From NCBI RefSeq assembly GCF_013155275.1, contig NZ_JABJXS010000003.1, positions 434,001 to 498,000 of the forward strand: a stretch of 64,000 nucleotides of DNA. Reading direction: 5' to 3'. Made by a program: the position numbers and the translations under genes. Under the pieces are notes generated by a model that saw only the letters and a program-made list of their open reading frames with translations, searched no databases and was not told the DNA's origin. The DNA comes from Brenneria sp. hezel4-2-4 (lineage in GTDB: Bacteria > Pseudomonadota > Gammaproteobacteria > Enterobacterales > Enterobacteriaceae). Positions 9,632-18,930 of the stretch are shown here, one piece after another; the first letter of the stretch is position 1, and each line of letters starts with the position of its first letter.

Positions 9632-9653
9632 TTAATTTGCGTAGCGAAATATT
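9632..9653. promoter_or_regulatory. Candidate NagC operator near nagE
   Basis: The core ATTTGCGTAGCGAAAT (9635-9650) is a near-perfect palindrome with A/T-rich flanks. It sits about 100 bases before nagE and 140 bases from the partner candidate near nagB. In E. coli NagC loops DNA between one operator at each promoter, and this spacing would allow the same. Confidence 0.6.
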
Positions 9654-9753
9654 TTTCTTACACTCCATGCCAAAGCCACCCACAGTGGTTTTACCCGGCA
9701 GTGAGCACGTATGACTGGCAGTTTTGGGTCCCATAAGGGAAAGAGAGGAAAAG

Positions 9754-11247
9754 GTGAGTATTCTTAGCTATTTACAAAAAATAGGTCGGGCGTTGATGGT
9801 GCCCGTCGCCACGCTGCCCGCTGCCGCCATCCTGATGGGGGTCGGCTACTGGATCGATCCGATCGGCTGGGGGAGTGAAAATGCGTTGGCCGCGCTATTT
9901 ATTAAATCAGGCGCCGCCATTATTGAACATATGGCGGTGCTGTTTGCAGTGGGGGTCGCCTATGGCATGTCGAAAGATAAAGACGGCGCCGCGGCATTAA
10001 CCGGTTTTGTCGGATACCTGGTTCTGACCACGCTCTGCTCGCCGGCGGCGGTGGCGATGATTCAAAAAATTCCACTGGATCAGGTGCCTGCCGCGTTTGG
10101 TAAGATCGAAAACCAGTTTATCGGTATTTTGGTCGGGGTTATTTCCGCAGAGCTGTATAACCGTTTTAGCCAGGTTGAGTTGCCGAAAGCGCTGTCGTTT
10201 TTTAGCGGACGCCGCCTGGTGCCTATTCTTACCTCGTTCCTGATGATCCTGGTTGCGTTCATTCTGATGTATGTGTGGCCGGTTATTTATAACGCACTGG
10301 TCGCTTTTGGTGAGTCTATTCAGCAGCTAGGCTCAGTGGGCGCCGGGGTTTATGCGTTCTTCAACCGCTTGTTGATCCCTGTCGGTCTGCATCATGCGCT
10401 GAACTCGGTGTTCTGGTTTGATGTCGCCGGAATTAACGATATTCCTAATTTCCTGGCCGGGCAGCAGTCTATCGAAGCCGGTAAAGCCGTGGTCGGCATT
10501 ACCGGTCGTTATCAGGCCGGGTTCTTCCCGATTATGATGTTTGGTCTACCGGGGGCGGCGTTGGCCATTTATCACTGTTCGCGCCCGGAAAACAAAAGCA
10601 AGGTCGCCGGGATTATGATTGCCGCGGCTTTTGCTTCATTCTTTACCGGCATCACTGAGCCGCTGGAGTTCTCCTTTATGTTTGTGGCGCCGGTGCTCTA
10701 TGTCCTGCACGCGTTGCTCACCGGGCTATCGGTGTTTATTGCGGCCAGCATGCATTGGATTGCCGGTTTCGGCTTCAGCGCCGGACTGGTGGATATGATG
10801 CTGTCGTCGCGTAATCCGCTGGCAACGCAGTGGTATATGCTGATACCGCAGGGTTTGGCGTTCTTCGTCGTTTACTATTTGGCGTTTCGTTTCACCATCA
10901 CGCGTTTCAATTTGCTGACCCCGGGACGCGAACTGGCGGTAAGCGGCAGCGAAGCGGATGGCTATGATGTGAATGCCGCAACGGCCACGTCGTCATCCGG
11001 CGACGCCCTCACGCTGGCCCGGGGCTATTTGCAGGCTCTGGGCGGTAAAGACAATCTGCTGGGCATCGATGCCTGTATCACTCGCCTGCGGTTGAACGTG
11101 GTCGACTCCGGTCAGGTTGATGAAGGCTTGGCCAAGCGACTGGGCGCGGCGGGGGTCATTCGGCTGAATAAGCAGAATGTGCAGATTGTGGTCGGCACTC
11201 AGGCTGAGTCGCTAGCGTCCGCGCTGAAGAAAGTCAGCGCAGAGTAA
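9754..11247 (+). CDS. nagE: N-acetylglucosamine PTS permease, IICB form without IIA
   Basis: Imports and phosphorylates GlcNAc. The IIC membrane domain fills about residues 1-390, with GLHHALNSVFW and FFTGITEPLEFSF as conserved transporter motifs. The IIB domain follows, with its phosphorylated cysteine in DACITRLRLNV. The protein ends there at 497 residues, whereas E. coli NagE (648) continues into a Crr-like IIA domain. A stop and terminator follow immediately, so this looks like a natural short form that would need IIA-Glc (Crr) in trans. The start is GTG at 9754 after AGAGGAAAA. It is divergent from nagBAC. Confidence 0.9.
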   Translation: MSILSYLQKIGRALMVPVATLPAAAILMGVGYWIDPIGWGSENALAALFIKSGAAIIEHMAVLFAVGVAYGMSKDKDGAAALTGFVGYLVLTTLCSPAAVAMIQKIPLDQVPAAFGKIENQFIGILVGVISAELYNRFSQVELPKALSFFSGRRLVPILTSFLMILVAFILMYVWPVIYNALVAFGESIQQLGSVGAGVYAFFNRLLIPVGLHHALNSVFWFDVAGINDIPNFLAGQQSIEAGKAVVGITGRYQAGFFPIMMFGLPGAALAIYHCSRPENKSKVAGIMIAAAFASFFTGITEPLEFSFMFVAPVLYVLHALLTGLSVFIAASMHWIAGFGFSAGLVDMMLSSRNPLATQWYMLIPQGLAFFVVYYLAFRFTITRFNLLTPGRELAVSGSEADGYDVNAATATSSSGDALTLARGYLQALGGKDNLLGIDACITRLRLNVVDSGQVDEGLAKRLGAAGVIRLNKQNVQIVVGTQAESLASALKKVSAE

Positions 11248-11300
11248 GGCTGGCTCAGGCTTTCCATCGCGCGCGGCTAACGCGGTGGAAAGGAAATTTG

Positions 11301-11336
11301 CGGGATGGGATCGTTATCTCATCCCGTTTTTGTTTT
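11301..11336 (+). terminator. Terminator after nagE
   Basis: The stem CGGGATGGGAT/ATCTCATCCCG (with one G-T pair) is followed by TTTTTGTTTTTT. A second imperfect inverted repeat (11260-11271 with 11281-11292, 11 of 12 pairs) lies just upstream. Confidence 0.88.
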
Positions 11337-11419
11337 TTAATGAAACTAACGGTTGTTTCCCGGCGTAGCTTGTTGGATCATTGGCGGTTATATGTCGTTT
11401 TAGCATTGAGGAAGCAAGC

Positions 11420-13078
11420 ATGAGTGAGGCTGAAGCCCGCCCAACCAACTTTATCCGTCAGATTATTGATGAAGATCTGGCATCCGGTAAGCATGACCAT
11501 ATTCAGACGCGTTTTCCGCCGGAGCCTAACGGCTATCTTCATATCGGGCATGCGAAATCCATCTGTCTGAACTTTGGCATTGCCCAGGACTACAACGGGC
11601 AATGCAACCTGCGTTTTGACGATACCAATCCGGTAAAAGAAGATATTGAATACGTTGAGTCAATCAAACGCGACGTTAAATGGTTGGGGTTCTCATGGAG
11701 CGGCGAGGTTCGTTATTCCTCCGATTATTTCGATCAACTGCATCAGTATGCGGTTGAACTGATTAGCAAAGGGCTGGCCTACGTTGATGAATTGACGCCG
11801 GAGCAGATCCGTGAATATCGCGGCACGCTGACGGCGCCGGGCAAAAATAGCCCGTACCGCGATCGTAGCGTGCAGGAAAACCTGACGCTGTTTGAAAAAA
11901 TGCGTAACGGCGGCTTCGCCGAGGGAACGGCTTGTCTGCGCGCCAAGATTGATATGGCCTCGTCGTTTATGGTGATGCGCGATCCGGTTTTGTATCGGAT
12001 TAAGTTTGCCGAACATCACCAAACGGGAAATAAGTGGTGCATCTATCCGATGTATGATTTTACCCACTGTATTTCCGATGCGCTGGAAGGCGTGACGCAC
12101 TCTTTGTGTACGCTGGAGTTTCAGGATAATCGCCGTCTGTATGATTGGGTATTGGATAACATCACCATACCTTGCCATCCGCGGCAGTATGAGTTCTCAC
12201 GTCTTAATCTCGAATACGCCATTATGTCCAAGCGTAAGCTGAACCAACTGGTAACCGAGAAGATTGTCGAGGGGTGGGACGATCCGCGGATGCCGACCAT
12301 TTCCGGTTTGCGTCGTCGCGGTTACAGCGCCGCGTCTATCCGTGAATTCTGCGTTCGCATCGGTATTACCAAGCAGGATAACAACGTTGAAATGGCCGCG
12401 CTGGAATCCTGTATTCGTGACGATCTGAATGAAAATGCGCCGCGCGCCATGGCGGTTCTTGACCCGGTGAAAGTGGTGATTGAAAACTTGCCCGCCGATC
12501 ATGAAGAGTGGGTGACGATGCCGAATCATCCGAATAAACCGGAAATGGGATCCCGTCAGGTTGCATTCAGCCGCGAGGTGTATATCGATCGCGCTGATTT
12601 CCGTGAGGAAGCCAATAAACAGTATAAGCGTCTGGTGCTGGGTAAAGAGGTTCGTCTGCGTAACGCTTATGTGATTAAAGCGGAACATATTGATAAAGAC
12701 GAGCAGGGCGCCATCACCGCCATCTACTGTCGCTACGATCCGGATACCTTAAGTAAAGATCCGGCTGATGGCCGCAAGGTAAAAGGCGTGATTCACTGGG
12801 TGTCCGTAGCGCATGCGTTGCCGGCGGAGTTCCGCTTGTACGATCGTCTGTTTAGCGTCGCCAATCCGGCGGCGGCGGATGATTTCCTGTCAACCATCAA
12901 CCCGGAATCGCTGAAAGTGGTGCAGGGATTCGTTGAGGCGAGTCTGGCGCAGGCGGAAGCGGAAAAAGCGTATCAGTTTGAGCGCGAAGGCTACTTCTGC
13001 GCCGATCGGGTTTATTCCAGCGCGCAACATCTGGTGTTTAATCGCACGGTAGGCCTGCGGGATACCTGGGTGGGGTGA
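11420..13078 (+). CDS. glnS: Glutaminyl-tRNA synthetase
   Basis: A 552-residue class I aminoacyl-tRNA synthetase charging tRNA-Gln. The HIGH motif appears in [11 protein letters not shown] (about residues 33-43) and the KMSKS equivalent as IMSKRK. Two C-terminal beta-barrel anticodon-binding domains follow. The start is ATG at 11420, giving [14 protein letters not shown] as in E. coli; 13 further in-frame residues upstream are not part of the family. It is monocistronic, with a terminator 30 bases downstream. Confidence 0.98.
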   Translation: MSEAEARPTNFIRQIIDEDLASGKHDHIQTRFPPEPNGYLHIGHAKSICLNFGIAQDYNGQCNLRFDDTNPVKEDIEYVESIKRDVKWLGFSWSGEVRYSSDYFDQLHQYAVELISKGLAYVDELTPEQIREYRGTLTAPGKNSPYRDRSVQENLTLFEKMRNGGFAEGTACLRAKIDMASSFMVMRDPVLYRIKFAEHHQTGNKWCIYPMYDFTHCISDALEGVTHSLCTLEFQDNRRLYDWVLDNITIPCHPRQYEFSRLNLEYAIMSKRKLNQLVTEKIVEGWDDPRMPTISGLRRRGYSAASIREFCVRIGITKQDNNVEMAALESCIRDDLNENAPRAMAVLDPVKVVIENLPADHEEWVTMPNHPNKPEMGSRQVAFSREVYIDRADFREEANKQYKRLVLGKEVRLRNAYVIKAEHIDKDEQGAITAIYCRYDPDTLSKDPADGRKVKGVIHWVSVAHALPAEFRLYDRLFSVANPAAADDFLSTINPESLKVVQGFVEASLAQAEAEKAYQFEREGYFCADRVYSSAQHLVFNRTVGLRDTWVG

Positions 13079-13108
13079 TAGCGGGATTGGCTTGCAGAGT
13101 AAACCAAA

Positions 13109-13137
13109 AATAAAACCGCCTCGGCGGTTTTATTTTA
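13109..13137 (+). terminator. Terminator after glnS
   Basis: AATAAAACCGCC-TC-GGCGGTTTTATT is a long palindromic stem ending in a T-rich tail. The A-rich upstream arm means it could work in both directions. Confidence 0.88.
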
Positions 13138-13416
13138 TGACGGACAGGAAGTCCGTCACCCTACGGGTCGTCGCAAGCGACGTTGAAAAGAGGTTGCTGA
13201 CAAAGTCGTCCGTAAGCCTGAGATACCCGGGCCTACCGTACCGAGGGGCCATTATGGGACACATCCTTGTGCCCCACCCTGCGGGCCAGCATAAATGCTG
13301 TTCAAATTTGCTCCTGGCAAATTTGTCGGCGGCTTACACCGCTACGGCCCCTCGCCACGCTCTCCCTAATAACAGGCTATGTCAATGGTCTGAAAATCGC
13401 TTCAGGCGATTTTTTA
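13138..13416. repeat. Intergenic hairpin array between glnS and fur
   Basis: These 279 bases hold no gene but a chain of near-perfect stem-loops. They are TGACGGAC-AGGAA-GTCCGTCA (13138-13158), ACCC-TAC-GGGT (13158-13168), CGTCGC-AA-GCGACG (13169-13182), CAGCAT-AA-ATGCTG (13287-13300), CAAATTTGC-TCCTG-GCAAATTTG (13303-13325) and AAAATCGC-TTCAG-GCGATTTT (about 13393-13413). The ACCC-loop-GGGT and XXGCAAGXX hairpins recur in the repeats after the tRNA-Lys genes. The last hairpin has T runs on the plus strand and A runs on the other side and may end fur transcription. No family name is recognised. Confidence 0.7.
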
Positions 13417-13426
13417 TGCGGTCGAT

Positions 13427-13876
13427 TTATCTTCTTGCATCGTGCAGGGTTTCGTCTTCACGGCAATCCCCTTCACTGCAATGGCCATACAGATACAAAC
13501 TGTGGTTGGTCAACTTGATACCGTGTCTTTCCGCTATTTCGCGTTGGCGTGCTTCGATATATTCGTCACGGAATTCAATCACTTTGCCACAATCCAGACA
13601 AATCAGATGGTCATGATGATACTGCTGCGTCAGTTCAAAAACGGATTTACCGCCTTCAAAATTATGACGGGTTACGATCCCCGCATCATCAAACTGATTC
13701 AGTACGCGGTAGACGGTCGCCAGACCAATCTCTTCACCCATATCAATCAGTTTCTTATATAAATCTTCCGCACTGACGTGATGGCACTCCGGGTCCTGCA
13801 ACACTTCCAGAATTTTCAGTCTTGGAAGAGTGACTTTCAGGCCGGCCTTCTTTAATGCGATGTTGTTGTCAGTCAT
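13427..13876 (-). CDS. fur: Ferric uptake regulator Fur
   Basis: A 149-residue iron-responsive repressor. The N-terminal winged helix (LKKAGLKVTLPRLKIL, LATVYRVLNQF) contacts Fur boxes. The dimerisation domain carries the metal motif HHDHLICLDCGKVIEF with the structural-zinc cysteine pair, and the tail has further His/Cys residues (HCSEGDC). Length matches E. coli Fur (148). It lies downstream of fldA on the same strand, as in E. coli. A separate small upstream peptide like uof could not be made out. Confidence 0.98.
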   Translation of the reverse strand: MTDNNIALKKAGLKVTLPRLKILEVLQDPECHHVSAEDLYKKLIDMGEEIGLATVYRVLNQFDDAGIVTRHNFEGGKSVFELTQQYHHDHLICLDCGKVIEFRDEYIEARQREIAERHGIKLTNHSLYLYGHCSEGDCREDETLHDARR

Positions 13877-13961
13877 GCGGATTTAGTCCTGTTGCTTACT
13901 TATCAATGGAGGCTACCTAGCCTATGTCATCGGTCGGCTCAAAAAATGTAATAACGTCCCA

Positions 13962-13990
13962 ATTATAGAACTGCGCATTCAAAATGAAAA
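13962..13990 (-). promoter_or_regulatory. Likely fur promoter
   Basis: On the minus strand a perfect TATAAT (13962-13967) lies 17 bases from a TTTTCA -35-like hexamer (13985-13990). It is about 90 bases upstream of fur. Confidence 0.55.
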
Positions 13991-14164
13991 CCATGGAATG
14001 TTAACAATATTATTTCCACATACACTACAGGTGTACCATGCAATGTATTGTTGGTAAATGAGGAACGTTCAATGAACGCACAGAACCGATGTGGGTATTG
14101 TACATACTTATAAGGAGAAGTTAAAAAAATGTATCAATTTTTATGAGAGGTTTTTTCTATCAAT

Positions 14165-14195
14165 CTGGCTCTGACGAGAGTGTCATCAGAGCCAG
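14165..14195 (-). terminator. Hairpin after fldA
   Basis: CTGGCTCTGA and TCAGAGCCAG form a perfect 10-bp stem with an 11-base loop directly beyond the fldA stop. No clear U-tract follows, so termination may be partial and allow read-through towards fur. Confidence 0.5.
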
Positions 14196-14204
14196 AGAAT
14201 CGGC

Positions 14205-14732
14205 TCAGCCTACCAGTTCTTTCAGATTCAGTTCGTCGCCGATCTGTTTTACCCAGGCTGTAACGCGCTCGCTGGTCAGTTCGGGTTGACGATCTTCGTC
14301 GATGGCCAAACCGATGAAGTGGTTGTCATCAGCCAGACCTTTAGAGGCTTCAAAGTAATACCCTTCCGTCGGCCAGTGTCCAATAATCGTCGCGCCATGC
14401 GGTTCAATGATATCGCGGATGGTGCCCATGGCGTCACAGAAGTACTCGGCATAGTCTTCCTGATCGCCGCAGCCGAACAAGGCAACCAGTTTACCGCTGA
14501 AGTCGATCTCTTCCAGCGTAGGGAAAAAGTCATCCCAGTCGCACTGCGCTTCCCCGTAGTACCAGGTAGGGATACCGAGCAATAAAATATCGAACGCTTC
14601 AAGATCTTCTTTGCTGCTTTTGGCGATGTCATGAACTTCGGCAACGTCGGTTCCCAGTTGCTGTTGGATCGTCTTGGCAATGTTCTCGGTATTGCCAGTG
14701 TCACTGCCAAAGAAAATTCCTATGAGTGCCAT
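14205..14732 (-). CDS. fldA: Flavodoxin 1 FldA
   Basis: A 175-residue low-potential FMN electron carrier for MetH, IspG/IspH and radical-SAM activation. The phosphate-binding loop GIFFGSDTGNTENIAKTI opens the protein, and the aromatic FMN-stacking loops are PTWYYGE and CGDQEDYAEYFCDA. The start is ATG at 14732 (MALIGIFFGSD), as in E. coli; an upstream in-frame extension is not conserved. It sits before fur, an arrangement known from E. coli where both genes respond to redox stress. Confidence 0.97.
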   Translation of the reverse strand: MALIGIFFGSDTGNTENIAKTIQQQLGTDVAEVHDIAKSSKEDLEAFDILLLGIPTWYYGEAQCDWDDFFPTLEEIDFSGKLVALFGCGDQEDYAEYFCDAMGTIRDIIEPHGATIIGHWPTEGYYFEASKGLADDNHFIGLAIDEDRQPELTSERVTAWVKQIGDELNLKELVG

Positions 14733-15190
14733 GAATTGAATAACCTCTTGATTCTTAATGGTATGATGCCGTGTTTTACCCACTTATCGGCTAATAATAG
14801 CAGACGCGCCCGGCATGAGAAACTCGTATCGGTAAGCATCGGTAAATTGTGGCGGGTATTTTGCTGATACGCATTTTCCAGTTGTCGCTCCGGCTGGCGA
14901 CCCTTGGTGATTAAATTTTTTAACGTAATCTCTTTAAACTTAAAAAATTATGTGTATGGCGAGTTATGAAATTGTTCACAGAATAGAAAATAAATGAGCA
15001 TAAGAACCGCCCTGACTCTAAATGTTCTCTGAACTTTGTCGATTTAGTTAACGTGATTTTATCTGTTTTCAACATAACGGAACGTTAGCGCCAGATAAAG
15101 GTGACATATCTTGTTGGCATGAATTTCTGTGTTTCATTGTTGAATGACGATGAAAATGTCCTTTTATGTGTGTTTAGTTCGGAGTGAACC
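14733..15190. other. Intergenic region between fldA and the chemoreceptor gene
   Basis: 458 bases without a convincing gene. The left part should hold the fldA promoter (minus) and the right part the promoter of the chemoreceptor (plus). The right half is A/T-rich. No flagellar sigma-28 promoter (TAAA-N15-GCCGATAA) could be seen in front of the chemoreceptor. Confidence 0.5.
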
Positions 15191-16861
15191 ATGAAATTTT
15201 TAAAGAACATTGCCATCAGAACGGCCATGCTATGGGTGCTTGGCACTTTCTGTGTGCTCTGGGGCGGCGTGTCGATATACACCATGTTTTCTTTCAAAGA
15301 GATGACGACAACGTCCAAGACCAGTAGCCTCCTGGTGCAAAATATGAATTTTGTTAATCAGGGCAACGATCAATATTTTCGCATGGTGACGCGCCTGGCT
15401 CGCGCCGTTGATGCACGTCGCAACGGCGATAATGAAGCGGCGGACAGAGAGCAGGCATCTTCTTTGAATGCGCTTAATACCTTAAAAGCGGATTTGGCGG
15501 CGTTTAATGGCATAGACCACGCAGGGCTGGACGATGCGCTGGTGCAGGCGGTGAGCCGTGACTGGAATAACCTGATTACCCAGGGCGTTGAACCTTTATA
15601 CCAAAAAGCCGCGGCAAACGAATTTGATGATTATCAGAATCAGGCGAAAAATGTTGTTCCGCCGCTGAGTCGTCAGTTCGGCGCGTCGTTAACGGCGTTC
15701 AATAAGGCCGGTTCAGAGCAGTTTTCCGCCGCTGGAACCCGCTTTGAACAGATTACCGCCATTGGTCAGAACATTTTGCTGGCCGGTTTGATTATTGGGT
15801 TGATGCTGCTGTTTCTGACCGATCGTTATCTGGTGATGTGTCTGGTGCGGCCATTGAATGATTTGCGCGATCACTTCAGCGTGATTGCATCCGGTCAGTT
15901 AGGCAAGCCAATTATTGATTTCGGCCGTAACTGCGTCGGTAAATTATTTCCGCTGTTGCGTGAAATGCAAACCAGCCTGGCGAACACGGTCAGCACGATT
16001 AGAAATAGCACGGATTCTATTTATCAGGGGGCTTCGGAAATCGCCTCTGGCAATAACGATCTGTCATCACGTACCGAGCAGCAGGCTTCGGCTCTGGAAG
16101 AAACCGCCGCCAGCATGGAACAGTTAACGGCAACGGTGAAACAGAACGCCGAAAACGCCAACCATGCCAGCCAGTTGGCTTTACAAGCCTCAACGACGGC
16201 GAAGAAAGGGGGCGATATTGTCGGCAACGTGGTGAAAACCATGGCGGAGATTTCCGGCAGTTCGCGGAAAATCGCCGAGATTACGACGGTGATAAACGGT
16301 ATTGCTTTCCAAACCAATATTCTGGCGCTCAACGCGGCGGTCGAAGCCGCGCGCGCGGGTGAGCAGGGACGCGGATTTGCCGTGGTGGCGGGGGAAGTGC
16401 GCAGCCTGGCGCAGCGCAGCGCGCAGGCGGCCAAAGAGATTGAAGGGCTGATTTCAGACTCGGTAAGATGCGTGGATAGCGGTTCTCATCTGGTTGAAGA
16501 TGCCGGGAATACCATGCAGGAAATTGTCCGGGCGGTGACGAACGTAACCGATATTATGGGTGAAATCGCTTCCGCATCGGAAGAGCAAAGCAAGGGGATC
16601 GCTCAGGTCGCGCAGGCGGTCTCGGAAATGGACAGCGTGACTCAGCAGAATGCGGCATTGGTCGAGCAGGCCTCTTCGGCGGCATTGTCACTGGAAGAGC
16701 AGGCGGCGGTGCTGAACCAGACTATCGCCTTGTTCCAACTTTCCGAGCAATATTCACACCCGGCGACGGCGGCAAAATCAACGCTTATTCCAAAAGCCCC
16801 GCTGGCAGGGGCGAGTAAAAAAGCGCTGCCGCCAGGCAATGATAATTGGGAAAAATTCTGA
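15191..16861 (+). CDS. Methyl-accepting chemotaxis protein (Tar/Tsr type)
   Basis: A 556-residue transmembrane chemoreceptor. TM1 is about residues 10-32, a periplasmic four-helix-bundle type ligand domain spans about 33-190, TM2 is about 195-215, and a HAMP linker follows. The cytoplasmic signalling domain contains the highly conserved hairpin tip [20 protein letters not shown] (from about residue 373). The last five residues are NWEKF, a close variant of the NWETF tail that tethers CheR and CheB in high-abundance receptors, so it can probably be methylated efficiently. The ligand cannot be told from sequence. E. coli has no chemoreceptor at this place. An SD GGAGTGA precedes the ATG. Confidence 0.95.
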   Translation: MKFLKNIAIRTAMLWVLGTFCVLWGGVSIYTMFSFKEMTTTSKTSSLLVQNMNFVNQGNDQYFRMVTRLARAVDARRNGDNEAADREQASSLNALNTLKADLAAFNGIDHAGLDDALVQAVSRDWNNLITQGVEPLYQKAAANEFDDYQNQAKNVVPPLSRQFGASLTAFNKAGSEQFSAAGTRFEQITAIGQNILLAGLIIGLMLLFLTDRYLVMCLVRPLNDLRDHFSVIASGQLGKPIIDFGRNCVGKLFPLLREMQTSLANTVSTIRNSTDSIYQGASEIASGNNDLSSRTEQQASALEETAASMEQLTATVKQNAENANHASQLALQASTTAKKGGDIVGNVVKTMAEISGSSRKIAEITTVINGIAFQTNILALNAAVEAARAGEQGRGFAVVAGEVRSLAQRSAQAAKEIEGLISDSVRCVDSGSHLVEDAGNTMQEIVRAVTNVTDIMGEIASASEEQSKGIAQVAQAVSEMDSVTQQNAALVEQASSAALSLEEQAAVLNQTIALFQLSEQYSHPATAAKSTLIPKAPLAGASKKALPPGNDNWEKF

Positions 16862-16905
16862 TTTTGATTTTATCCGGCATCAGGGATGATGCCGCACTGC
16901 CGGGA

Positions 16906-16930
16906 GAAACGCGGAGTTTCAGGTTTTTTT
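16906..16930 (+). terminator. Weak terminator after the chemoreceptor gene
   Basis: GAAAC-GCGGA-GTTTC followed by AGG and seven T, overlapping the 3' end of ybfE. A stronger stem without a T-run, CGGCATCA-GGGA-TGATGCCG, lies at 16875-16894. Confidence 0.45.
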
Positions 16931-17200
16931 CCCGGCCAATTGAGCCAGCAACATTTGTTCAATCAGTTCGCTACGGCTGATATTCTGCTGGTCAGCCAGA
17001 TGGTTAAGTATATCGACGGCTTCGCTGTCAATTTTCAATTCTATCCGCCGCAACCCACGCACTTTATCGCGCCGCAGTTGATTACGCTTATTGATTCTTA
17101 GCTGTTCATCACGTGAAAGCGGGTTGGTCTTCGGACGGCCCGGGCGACGCTCATCTGCGAACAGATCCAGCGTGGTGCGATCGGTTTGTTCTTTTGCCAT
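16919..17200 (-). CDS. ybfE: YbfE, ribbon-helix-helix-type LexA-regulon protein
   Basis: A 93-residue basic protein. The N-terminal part (MAKEQTDRTTLDLFADERRPGRPKTNP) contains an AT-hook-like GRPK, and the C-terminal part (VRGLRRIELKIDSEAVDILNHLADQQNISRSELIEQML) looks like a ribbon-helix-helix DNA-binding fold. The start is ATG at 17200, matching E. coli YbfE; 21 extra in-frame residues upstream are not conserved. E. coli ybfE is assigned to the LexA regulon, but no good LexA box (CTG-N10-CAG) was found upstream here. Its targets are unknown. Confidence 0.88.
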   Translation of the reverse strand: MAKEQTDRTTLDLFADERRPGRPKTNPLSRDEQLRINKRNQLRRDKVRGLRRIELKIDSEAVDILNHLADQQNISRSELIEQMLLAQLAGKKT

Positions 17201-17381
17201 AGGTAATGATACTGCAAGGTATTCGAACCAAAACGCATATGTCCTTAAATAGCCGGTATGCATCTTGATGATGTGGTTACAATGCCTGCGGCTGAATCAG
17301 CCTTCCCTCTACTGCGGGCGTCATCATACCCCAGCCGTACTGGCGGCGACAACGGTTAACTGTGTTAATCCGGGGGGCCGC

Positions 17382-18149
17382 TTAACCGGCGTCCAGAAAA
17401 CGATGAATCGCGCGTAATACCGCCTGTGGTTTTTCGGCATGTACCCAATGGCCTGCGCCGCCGATCGCATGAGCGCGAGCCTGCGGGAACTGACGCAGCA
17501 CGGCATCGCGATGGATATCATCCAGATAGGGCGAATTTTCGCCGCGGATAAACAGAATTTGCCCCTGCCAGGCGGGAACCTCCTGCCAACCAACGATATT
17601 TTCGTATTGATCCCACAGAATCGGCACGTCAAAGCGCCATTCACCTTGTTGAAATGATTTCAACAGAAATTGAATAACCCCTTCTTCTTTCAGGTATTGA
17701 CGCATCAGGGCTGCCGCCTGCGAACGGGAGGTCATGCCGGCATCGGTGACGGCGCGCAACGCGGCAAAGACCGAATCATGCCGACGCGTCTGATAATCGA
17801 CCGGTGCGATATCAATCGCCACCAGCTTTTCCAGCCGTTGCGGGATAACGGCGCTAAGCGACATCGCGACTTTCCCGCCCATGGAATGACCGATAATAAT
17901 CGCTCGCGTAATGTTCAACGCGTCCAGCAGTTCCACAACGTCCTGCGCCATCGCCGGATAGGTCATCTGTGGCGAGCGCGGCGACAGACCGTGATTGCGT
18001 AAATCAAGTTGTAAAACGTCGTGCTGACTTTGCAAATCCCGCCCCAGTACACCAAGATTATCCAGATTGCCAAACAGGCCGTGAATGAGGACAACGGGTA
18101 ATCCGCCATTGGGTTGATGCGCATAATGCCTGCGATAATTCAATTTCAT
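17382..18149 (-). CDS. ybfF: Esterase YbfF (alpha/beta hydrolase)
   Basis: A 255-residue alpha/beta-hydrolase. The oxyanion-hole motif is LIHGLFGNLDNLG, the nucleophile elbow is GHSMGGK with its serine, the acid is near FIRGENSPYLDD, and the catalytic histidine is in GAGHWVHAEKPQAV. E. coli YbfF hydrolyses short-chain acyl and palmitoyl-CoA thioesters in vitro; the physiological substrate is not known. The start at 18149 (MKLNYRR) matches E. coli; four more in-frame residues (MNFT) upstream are possible, as neither start has a strong ribosome binding site. It is divergent from seqA. Confidence 0.93.
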   Translation of the reverse strand: MKLNYRRHYAHQPNGGLPVVLIHGLFGNLDNLGVLGRDLQSQHDVLQLDLRNHGLSPRSPQMTYPAMAQDVVELLDALNITRAIIIGHSMGGKVAMSLSAVIPQRLEKLVAIDIAPVDYQTRRHDSVFAALRAVTDAGMTSRSQAAALMRQYLKEEGVIQFLLKSFQQGEWRFDVPILWDQYENIVGWQEVPAWQGQILFIRGENSPYLDDIHRDAVLRQFPQARAHAIGGAGHWVHAEKPQAVLRAIHRFLDAG

Positions 18150-18371
18150 GGTGAAGTTCATTCAGAGAGACAGGCGCTTAGGGTATCATGACCTTACGAC
18201 ATTATGTTGCCGCGGAAGAAAGCAATTATGGCTGCTTGAACGGGAACCGAGACAGTAAGGCATAATCCGACTTTTTGCCTTGTCCGCGTTCTGCCGCTGT
18301 TCGAGCGAGTTTGATCGCTTGTATAATCCTTGACGATTGATCTGAGTAATAAAAAACAGTACTGGATAAAG

Positions 18372-18902
18372 ATGAAAACTATTGAAGTCGACGAAGAGCT
18401 TTATCGTTATATCGCCAGCCACACACAGCACATCGGTGAAAGCGCATCGGATATTTTACGGCGTATGCTGAAATTTACCGCCGGTCAATCCACGGCGATG
18501 CCGTCGGCGGATGCGGCGGTCAATGCGCAACCCGCCGCCTCCTTGCATCCGGGCGATCGGGTTCGGGCGCTGCGTGAGCTGTTGCTGTCGGATGAATATG
18601 CAGAACAGCATAAGGCCATCAATCGTTTTATGCTGGTATTGTCCACGCTGTATCTCCTATCGCCGCAGGAATTCGCGCTGGCGACGGAATCGCTTCATGG
18701 GCGCACGCGGGTTTATTTTGCCGGCGATCAGCAAACCTTGCTTCAACATGGCACACACACCAAACCCAAACATATCCCGGGTACGCCATACTGGGTTATT
18801 ACCAATACCAATACCGGTCGTAAACGCAGCATGGTGGAACACATTATGCTGACAATGCAGTTCCCCGCGGAACTGACAGAGAAGGTTTGCGGAACAATTT
18901 AA
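18372..18902 (+). CDS. seqA: Replication-initiation negative modulator SeqA
   Basis: A 176-residue protein (181 in E. coli) that binds hemimethylated GATC sites, sequesters oriC and organises newly replicated DNA. The N-terminal multimerisation domain MKTIEVDEELYRYIASHTQHIGESASDILRRML is joined by a variable linker to the C-terminal DNA-binding domain, whose tip includes NTNTGRKRSMVEHIM. The start is ATG at 18372. It is followed after 28 bases by pgm on the same strand, the conserved enterobacterial order. Confidence 0.97.
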   Translation: MKTIEVDEELYRYIASHTQHIGESASDILRRMLKFTAGQSTAMPSADAAVNAQPAASLHPGDRVRALRELLLSDEYAEQHKAINRFMLVLSTLYLLSPQEFALATESLHGRTRVYFAGDQQTLLQHGTHTKPKHIPGTPYWVITNTNTGRKRSMVEHIMLTMQFPAELTEKVCGTI

Positions 18903-18930
18903 CTTTCAATAGCGTCAGGGAGAAACGTCG

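Noticed and set aside
13092-13616. A plus-strand open frame running from glnS into fur
   Set aside because: It covers the hairpin array and then the antisense of fur, and its translation has no family features.
14780-14795. GCCGATAA on the minus strand, like a flagellar sigma-28 -10 element
   Set aside because: It faces fldA, not the chemoreceptor, and there is no TAAA element at the required distance.
17201-17330. LexA box upstream of ybfE
   Set aside because: The best candidate, CTGCGGCTGAATCAG (17288-17302), has a spacing of nine instead of ten and no central palindrome.
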